Source: Haloarcula rara (GTDB lineage: Archaea > Halobacteriota > Halobacteria > Halobacteriales > Haloarculaceae). From it: 64,000 nucleotides of DNA. This document shows, piece after piece, positions 59,123 through 64,000 of this stretch (within the stretch, counting starts at the first letter, position 1; each line of letters opens with the position of its first letter). The translations under genes were made by a program, and so were the position numbers. The notes beneath the pieces are model-generated. The model searched no databases, was not told where the DNA came from, and worked only from the letters and a program-made list of their open reading frames with translations. Location of the stretch: NCBI RefSeq assembly GCF_029338235.1, contig NZ_CP119785.1:682001-746000 (forward strand), written 5' to 3'.

Positions 59123-59202
59123 ATACTGCCGGCTGTAAGTTCGTACAGATATTCGCCACCCAAGGGTGGCGAATTCCTTCAGTTTGTTACAGCCGGCAGT
59201 AT
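59123..59202. repeat. Large palindrome: possible mobile palindrome or terminator
   Basis: ATACTGCCGGCTGTAA (59123-59138) and its reverse complement (59187-59202), with an inner ATTCGCCACCC/GGGTGGCGAAT (59151-59161, 59164-59174). It ends on the stop codon of the minus-strand gene at 59202. Such nested palindromes resemble ends of IS200/IS605-type elements (inference), or bidirectional transcript ends. It does not match H1 or H2. Confidence 0.85.
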
Positions 59203-59753
59203 CAGGACAGCCAGCCGTAGTCGCCCCTGGCCTCCCCGAACCGGCCGTCCGGCGGGTCGTACCGGTAGAGGTCCTGTCCCAGCGCGACCCAGGCCAGGCC
59301 GTACACGGCGGCGGTCCAGGGCGATATCTCGTTGAACCCGAGGAAGGCGAGCGTCCCGACGAACAGCAGGACCCCCAGCCACGGCGGCTGGATGCGGGTC
59401 CGGACCAGTCCGACGCTGACCAGCAGGGAGCCACTCACCAGGGCGAGCACGCCGAGACCGATAATGACGTCGCCGCCACCGGTCGCCGCCCGGACGAGCT
59501 GTCCGACGGCGAAGACCACGCCGCCGAGTGCCCCGACCCAGGCGCCCGCAGTGCCCGGGCGCTTCATGCGCGCCCCGTAGAAGCTCTCGATGGCGTAGTG
59601 ACCGACGACGATGCCCAGCGTCGAAATTGCGACCCCGAGCAGGACGGGTGTGCGCTGGCGGCCGAGCAGCCCGGCCCCGACGACCCACGCGAGCCACACG
59701 AGCCCACCGACGGCGGCGACCAACCCGGCGCGCTGACAGCGAAGCTTCGACAT
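59202..59753 (-). CDS. Polytopic membrane protein, unknown function
   Basis: 183 residues from ATG 59753. About six helices: AGLVAAVGGLVWLAWVVGAG, VLLGVAISTLGIVVGHYAIE, AGAWVGALGGVVFAVGQLVR, VIIGLGVLALVSGSLLVSVG, WLGVLLFVGTLAFLGFNEI, WTAAVYGLAWVALGQDLY. No signature. The open frame continues upstream into repeat H2-f and is shadow there. Confidence 0.68.
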   Translation of the reverse strand: MSKLRCQRAGLVAAVGGLVWLAWVVGAGLLGRQRTPVLLGVAISTLGIVVGHYAIESFYGARMKRPGTAGAWVGALGGVVFAVGQLVRAATGGGDVIIGLGVLALVSGSLLVSVGLVRTRIQPPWLGVLLFVGTLAFLGFNEISPWTAAVYGLAWVALGQDLYRYDPPDGRFGEARGDYGWLS

Positions 59754-59827
59754 ACCGGCGAGTGGTCGCCGGACTACAAAGGACCACCGCACGAGGAACA
59801 ACGGGTGTGGTTCTGGTCGGGAGTGAT

Positions 59828-59836
59828 AGCCAGAAA
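59828..59836 (-). repeat. Possible remnant of a minus-strand H2 element
   Basis: Nine bases AGCCAGAAA (minus strand TTTCTGGCT) match the 3' end of an H2 element, followed by unrelated sequence, then element f. Weak on its own, but parallels the clearer remnant at 39681. Confidence 0.3.
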
Positions 59837-59864
59837 CCGCTCGTAGCTGATTGACCAACCGCAT

Positions 59865-60039
59865 GGGTGGGACTGAAAGGGGCGGACCGTTGCACGAACC
59901 CCGGTGACGCAAGGGCCGCAACGAAGTGAGGAGCGTCGTTCGAGAGAGCTTCGCTCTCTCGTGATCACGAAAGGCGCGCAGCGCCTTTCGGACGACAGCG
60001 AACCGCGGGAGTCCAACGGTCCGGGGCTTTCTGGCTGTC
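59865..60039 (+). repeat. Structured repeat H2, element f (plus strand, largest)
   Basis: GGGTGGGACTGAAAGGGGC, stem GGACCGTTG (59884-59892) with CAACGGTCC (60014-60022), internal GACGCAAGGGCC, extra hairpins CGAGAGAG/CTCTCTCG and GAAAGGCGC/GCGCCTTTC, then GGGGCTTTCTGGCTG. The 383-base gap 59754-60136 holds this element and the purH promoter. Confidence 0.8.
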
Positions 60040-60136
60040 TCAATCGCCGCTGTCGTCGTTTCCACGATAAACTGTCGCGGCCGTTCCTAGCGCGAGTTTC
60101 GCAACTACTTTGCGCGCCGACCGCCCGGATGGAGGT

Positions 60137-61717
60137 ATGAAACTCGCCGGTATGGCCAGCAACCGTGGCCGGAACCTTCTGAACATCGCCGACCGCGCGC
60201 CGGGCGGCGCGGAGTTCGCCGTCGTCCTGACGAACGACGCCGACGCGCCCGTCCTTGAGGCGGCCGCAGAGCGTGGCATCCCGACCGAGGTCGTAGAGCG
60301 CGCCGACGACGAGTCCCGCGAGGCCCACGAGGAGCGAGTCCTCGACGCGCTCTCCGACTACGACTTCGAGTTGGTGACGCTGGACGGGTACATGCGCATC
60401 CTGAGCGAGACGTTCATCGAGGGCACGCCCACCACCCTGAACGTCCACCCCTCCTTGCTCCCGAACTTCCCGGGGATGGACACCCACGAGCAGGTCCTGG
60501 AGGCGGGCGTCAAGGTCACCGGCTGCACCGTCCACGTCGTCGACGAGACGGTCGACGGCGGCCCCATCGTCACGCAAGAGCCCATCCCGGTCTTCGAGGG
60601 CGACGACACGGACGACCTCAAAGAGCGCGTCCTCTACGAGGGCGAGTTCACGGCCTACCCCAGAGTGGTCAAGTGGTTCGCACAGGACCGCATCAGTATC
60701 GACTGGGAGTCGGGCACCGTCGACGTCGAGGGCGACGCGGGCGGCTCGTTCCCGGCTCGCCGACTGGTCTCGGACGACCGCGCCGCGGACCTCCGCTACG
60801 GGGAGAACCCCCACCAGGACGCCGCGCTGTACGCTGACACGACAGTCTCCGAAGCGAGCGTCGTCCACGCCGACCAGCTCAACGAGGGCGCGAAGGCCCT
60901 GAGCTACAACAACTACAACGACGCCGACGGCGCGCTGAACCTCATCAAGGAGTTCGACGAGCCCGCCGCTGCCGTCATCAAACACACCAACCCGGCCGGC
61001 TGTGCGACCGCCGACTCCGTCGCGGAGGCCTACGGCAAGGCGCTCTCGACGGACCCGATGAGCGCCTTTGGCGGTATCGTCGCCCTGAACCGCGAGTGTG
61101 ACACCGCCACCGCCGAGCAGATAATCGACTCGTTCAAGGAGGTCGTCGTCGCACCCGGCTACACCGACGCCGCGCTCGACGTGCTCTTCGAGAAGGAGAA
61201 CCTCCGTGTTCTGGAGGTCAACGACAACTTCGAGGTGACGGACACGCTCACCGAGAAGCCCCTCGTCGGGGGCTGCCTGGTCCAGGAACGGGATACCCAG
61301 CATCTCACCCCCGAGGACCTGGAGGTCGTCACCGAGCGCCAGCCCACCGACGAGCAAATCGACTCGATGCTGTTCGCGTGGCACACCCTCAAACACGTCA
61401 AGTCGAACGGCATCCTCTTCGCGAAGGAGACCGAGACGGTCGGCATCGGCATGGGCCAGGTCTCCCGCGTCGACGCCGTCCGACTCGCGGCGATGAAAGC
61501 CGACGAACACGCCGAGGGCAAAGACGCCGAGGGCGCTGTGATGGCCTCCGACGCGTTCTTCCCGTTCCCGGACGGCATCGAGGAGGCCGCGAAGGCGGGC
61601 ATCGAGGCCGTCATCCAGCCCGGCGGCTCCAAGAACGACGAGAGCGTCATCGAGGCCGCCGACGAACACGATATCACGATGGTCATGACCGGTCAGCGGT
61701 CTTTCAGACACGACTGA
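60137..61717 (+). CDS. purH: PurN-PurH fusion: formyltransferase-like domain plus AICAR transformylase
   Basis: 526 residues from ATG 60137. The N-terminal half resembles a glycinamide-ribonucleotide-type formyltransferase: MKLAGMASNRGRNLLNIAD, TLDGYMRILSETFIEGTPTT, LNVHPSLLPNFPGMDTHEQV and VDETVDGGPIVTQEPIPVF. The C-terminal half is AICAR transformylase: DLRYGENPHQDAALYAD, ALSYNNYNDADGALNLI, VIKHTNPAGCATADSVAEAY and SAFGGIVALNRECDT. The classical IMP-cyclohydrolase domain of bacterial PurH is absent; archaea use PurO for that step. A GGAGGT lies directly before the ATG, too close for a normal SD. Confidence 0.88.
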   Translation: MKLAGMASNRGRNLLNIADRAPGGAEFAVVLTNDADAPVLEAAAERGIPTEVVERADDESREAHEERVLDALSDYDFELVTLDGYMRILSETFIEGTPTTLNVHPSLLPNFPGMDTHEQVLEAGVKVTGCTVHVVDETVDGGPIVTQEPIPVFEGDDTDDLKERVLYEGEFTAYPRVVKWFAQDRISIDWESGTVDVEGDAGGSFPARRLVSDDRAADLRYGENPHQDAALYADTTVSEASVVHADQLNEGAKALSYNNYNDADGALNLIKEFDEPAAAVIKHTNPAGCATADSVAEAYGKALSTDPMSAFGGIVALNRECDTATAEQIIDSFKEVVVAPGYTDAALDVLFEKENLRVLEVNDNFEVTDTLTEKPLVGGCLVQERDTQHLTPEDLEVVTERQPTDEQIDSMLFAWHTLKHVKSNGILFAKETETVGIGMGQVSRVDAVRLAAMKADEHAEGKDAEGAVMASDAFFPFPDGIEEAAKAGIEAVIQPGGSKNDESVIEAADEHDITMVMTGQRSFRHD

Positions 61718-61870
61718 GCGGCCGAACCTCCACGCCGGCCCACCAGCCCTCAGACGGCTCGAAATGGGCAGTGACGGCCCGTACTTTGACTGTGGAACGG
61801 TAGCACCCAGCGCGCAAGCCGAGACTACGCTTTTCTGGTCAGACACCCATCAGTTCATCTAGTGTTCCCA

Positions 61871-62446
61871 ATGGCAACAGAATCATCAGCCACCGATTCG
61901 ATGCAGGCACAGTTACAGCAGGGTGGTATCCTGGGCGGTCTCCTCCTGGCGATACTCGGACTCCTCGCGCTGGTTACCCCGTTTGTCACGGGACTTGCTC
62001 TCTCGATTCTGCTCGGGGCAGCGCTGGTCGTCGGCGCGCTGGTCCACGTGGCCGCCGCGTTCTCGGCGAGCGGCGCGCGCAGCGTTGTCTGGCAGGTCCT
62101 GCTGGGCGTCGTCTACGGCCTCGTCGGTATCTCGATACTCGCGAACCCGCTGCTCGGGCTGACGACGCTGACCGTTCTGGTCATCGCCTTCTTCGCGGTC
62201 GAAGGCGTCGTCCAGCTCGGCTGGGCGGTCACCGGCGCGGGAAGCCGGCTCTGGCTCGGCCTCAGCGGCGCTATCTCCTTGCTGCTCGCGGGGATGCTGC
62301 TGGTCGGGTTCCCGGCCACCGCGCTGTGGGCCGTCGGCGTCCTCTTCGGCGTGGACCTGCTGGTCACCGGCGTCTCGATGGCCATGCTCGGCCGCACGGA
62401 GGGGGACGTGACCGCCGCGGAAGTGCCCACCGAGACGATGGGCTAG
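61871..62446 (+). CDS. HdeD/DUF308-type membrane protein
   Basis: 191 residues from ATG 61871. Six helices in three hairpins: GILGGLLLAILGLLALVTPF, LALSILLGAALVVGALVHVA, VVWQVLLGVVYGLVGISILA, LTVLVIAFFAVEGVVQLGWA, AISLLLAGMLLVGFPAT, WAVGVLFGVDLLVTGVSMA. Resembles the DUF308/HdeD family of acid-stress-related membrane proteins, function in archaea unknown. It is followed 48 bases later by the FNT gene. Confidence 0.82.
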   Translation: MATESSATDSMQAQLQQGGILGGLLLAILGLLALVTPFVTGLALSILLGAALVVGALVHVAAAFSASGARSVVWQVLLGVVYGLVGISILANPLLGLTTLTVLVIAFFAVEGVVQLGWAVTGAGSRLWLGLSGAISLLLAGMLLVGFPATALWAVGVLFGVDLLVTGVSMAMLGRTEGDVTAAEVPTETMG

Positions 62447-62494
62447 GTCCTCGCGGTCGAAAGAGCCATCCTGTCAGCCTATGAATACGTCTTT

Positions 62495-63442
62495 ATGTCA
62501 GACTCCGGCCGCCAGGAGCGCCGACGGCAGCCCGGCGACCGCTCCGAGAGCGGCGCTCCGACCGGTGGACACACGATTCGGGACCGCTTCTCCTCGAACG
62601 AGATATTCCAGCGCATCGTCGTGGCGGCCGACGACGAGATCACGGCCCGCCCCCGGAAACTGGTCGCCGGCGGCCTCGCCGCGGGCTTTGCTATCACGGT
62701 CACGTTCCTCCTCTATGCGTCGTTGACGGCGAAAACGGACGGAGCCCCGGTCGCGAGCGCGCTGCTGTACCCGCTGGGGTTTGTTTTCATCATTCTGGGC
62801 GACTACGAGCTGTACACCGAGAACACGCTCCCGCCGGTGACGCTCGTCCTCGAACGCATCGCCAGCCTGCCAACGCTGGGGCGCATCTGGCTGCTGGTGT
62901 TGCTGGGCAACTTCGGCGGCGGCGCGCTGGGTGCGCTGGCCCTCTCCGCGACGGGCGTGCTCTCCTCTGCGTCGGCGACCGCCGCGTCGGGCTTTGCCGA
63001 GGAGGCCATCGAGACGGCGTGGTGGACGCTGTTCATGAAAGCGGTGGTCGCCGGGCTCATCGTCGCCGGCGTCGTCTGGGTGGACTACTCGCTCCGGGAC
63101 GGTATCGGCCGCATCGCCATGGTCTACGTCGCATTCCTCGCGATACCCATCGGGGACCTCTATCACGTCGTGGTCTCCTGGACGGAGATGCTGTATCTCG
63201 TCTTCGAGGGCGACCTCGCGCTCGCGGTCGGGGTCTGGGAGTTCGTCGTCCCGGTCCTGCTGGGCAACTCTATCGGCGGGGTCCTGCTGGTGACCGTCGT
63301 CAACTACTTCCAGACGACCGAGCGCCGCGTCGCGACCGCCCGGGTCAGCGAGGTGAAACAGCTCTCGGCCCGGGAGTGGCTGCTGGGTGGCGTCGCCGGG
63401 GACGAACGGTCCTACGTTCCCAAGCGGGAGGACCGCGAATGA
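62495..63442 (+). CDS. Formate/nitrite transporter family protein
   Basis: 315 residues. A basic, disordered N-terminus (about 30 residues) is followed by six or more helices: LVAGGLAAGFAITVTFLLYA, LLYPLGFVFIILGDYELYTE, GRIWLLVLLGNFGGGALGAL, ETAWWTLFMKAVVAGLIVAG, LLGNSIGGVLLVTVVNYFQT. GNFGGGALGA and GNSIGG are the FNT internal repeats. A pentameric anion channel; formate, nitrite or another small acid cannot be chosen. The following gene begins within 40 bases. Confidence 0.85.
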   Translation: MSDSGRQERRRQPGDRSESGAPTGGHTIRDRFSSNEIFQRIVVAADDEITARPRKLVAGGLAAGFAITVTFLLYASLTAKTDGAPVASALLYPLGFVFIILGDYELYTENTLPPVTLVLERIASLPTLGRIWLLVLLGNFGGGALGALALSATGVLSSASATAASGFAEEAIETAWWTLFMKAVVAGLIVAGVVWVDYSLRDGIGRIAMVYVAFLAIPIGDLYHVVVSWTEMLYLVFEGDLALAVGVWEFVVPVLLGNSIGGVLLVTVVNYFQTTERRVATARVSEVKQLSAREWLLGGVAGDERSYVPKREDRE

Positions 63443-63481
63443 AGTCCAAACTCATTTGCGGTGACATCTGCTAGGTCGACT

Positions 63482-63994
63482 GTGAGCCTCCTCGCCGATA
63501 ACCGCCACTGGCTCCTGTTTACCGCCACCGTGCTTTCGGGACTCTCGACTGTCGGCGTCGCCCTCGTCGGCGTCCTCGCCACCGTCTCCGTACTGGTGAC
63601 CGGCGGGTCGCTGGTGCTGACCGTCGGCGCCTTCCTGCTCGGGACCCTGCTGCTCGGTGGGCTGACACTGGTGTTTGGGGCCGCCCTCCTCTCGACGCTC
63701 GCCAGCCGCGCCGCGCCCCCGTCCCTGCCGCGGAACCGACACGTGGCGAACGTCCTCCACGGCCTGGAAGCCGCTGTCCCACCGCTCAGACGGCTCGGGC
63801 TGGCCGACCGGTTCGAGCCGACACTCGAGGACCGACGCGCCAGGCTCACACAGCGGTACGTCGACGGTGAGCTCTCGGAACACCAGTTCGAGACGGCACT
63901 TTCCGAGCTGCTCGACGAGGAAGAACGCCGTGTGCCGACGGTCGAAGTCGAGCGGGACCGCGAACCCGAGCGCGAGAAAGAGCGGGAGACCTGA
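63482..63994 (+). CDS. Membrane protein with SHOCT-like C-terminus
   Basis: 170 residues from GTG 63482 (GTG 63461 would add seven and is possible). Two hydrophobic segments: HWLLFTATVLSGLSTVGVAL and GAFLLGTLLLGGLTLVFGAA. A basic cytosolic part then ends RRARLTQRYVDGELSEHQFE and TALSELLDEEERR, a SHOCT-type helical hairpin seen at the end of many bacterial and archaeal proteins. The tail is a repeated EREREPER-type charged stretch. Function unknown. Confidence 0.72.
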   Translation: MSLLADNRHWLLFTATVLSGLSTVGVALVGVLATVSVLVTGGSLVLTVGAFLLGTLLLGGLTLVFGAALLSTLASRAAPPSLPRNRHVANVLHGLEAAVPPLRRLGLADRFEPTLEDRRARLTQRYVDGELSEHQFETALSELLDEEERRVPTVEVERDREPEREKERET

Positions 63995-64000
63995 ACGGCT

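Noticed and set aside
60131..60136. Shine-Dalgarno GGAGGT of purH
   Set aside because: It touches the ATG with no spacer, so it is unlikely to function as a normal ribosome-binding site; leaderless or short-leader initiation is more likely.
59774..61846. A 690-codon minus-strand frame over purH
   Set aside because: Shadow of purH; Leu/Val/Asp-rich and without domains.

Overview
The window is a high-GC, strongly acidic chromosomal segment of a haloarchaeon (class Halobacteria). Evidence is the Asp/Glu-rich proteome, archaeal information-processing genes (TFS, NAC, XPB with Bax1, NreA, TrmI), a CetZ tubulin-like GTPase, a Tat-exported halocyanin, and many genes that start about 26-30 nt after a TATA-like box with little or no 5' leader. 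Several families are ones I associate with Haloarcula and its relatives, but the genus is inference. No rRNA, tRNA or CRISPR array was seen.

Layout. 1-7.2 kb: partial GNAT acetyltransferase, SlyD-type FKBP isomerase, zinc alcohol dehydrogenase, CobW GTPase, methylmalonyl-CoA mutase large subunit with its epimerase, and a sugar nucleotidyltransferase. 7.2-8.7 kb: a decayed zone with two structured repeats, gene remnants and a frameshifted diphthamide-synthesis gene. 8.9-13.9 kb: DUF373 membrane protein, SppA protease, PAC2 protein, an RNA m5C methyltransferase pair and dodecin. 13.95-20.7 kb: a DNA-repair block (Bax1 nuclease, XPB helicase) with a degenerate family B polymerase and a Walker-less Rad51-like protein lying between the two. 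21.2-26 kb: grpE, dnaK and dnaJ (frameshifted). 26-35 kb: membrane proteins, aldo/keto reductase, halocyanin, regulators, CetZ, a phosphatase-superfamily enzyme and pyrophosphatase. 34.8-47 kb: RNase HI, NreA, TFS, TrmI, NAC and many small haloarchaeal proteins. 46-56 kb: lysine genes dapA-dapB, dapD and lysA-dapE, interrupted by a pseudokinase, a frameshifted polymer-forming membrane protein and a histidine kinase. 55.9-64 kb: phosphoribosyltransferase, a decayed MFS gene, purB, a PurN-PurH fusion, HdeD-like and FNT-type membrane proteins.

The most striking unexplained content is intergenic. Family H2 (six complete elements and two remnants at four loci) has constant ends, GGGACTGAAAGGGGC and GGGGCTTTCTGGC, flanking a long stem whose sequence differs completely between copies while staying self-complementary. 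Two of the four loci are head-to-head pairs. Family H1 (three copies) has an identical 23-nt core between hairpins that also covary. Two copies of H1 begin directly after a stop codon. Both look like structured RNAs or structure-defined mobile DNA, and I do not recognise either as a named family.

Three genes (dph6, dnaJ and a polymer-forming protein) are each broken by one base in a G/C run or GC-rich repeat. This suggests sequencing indels at least as much as real decay.
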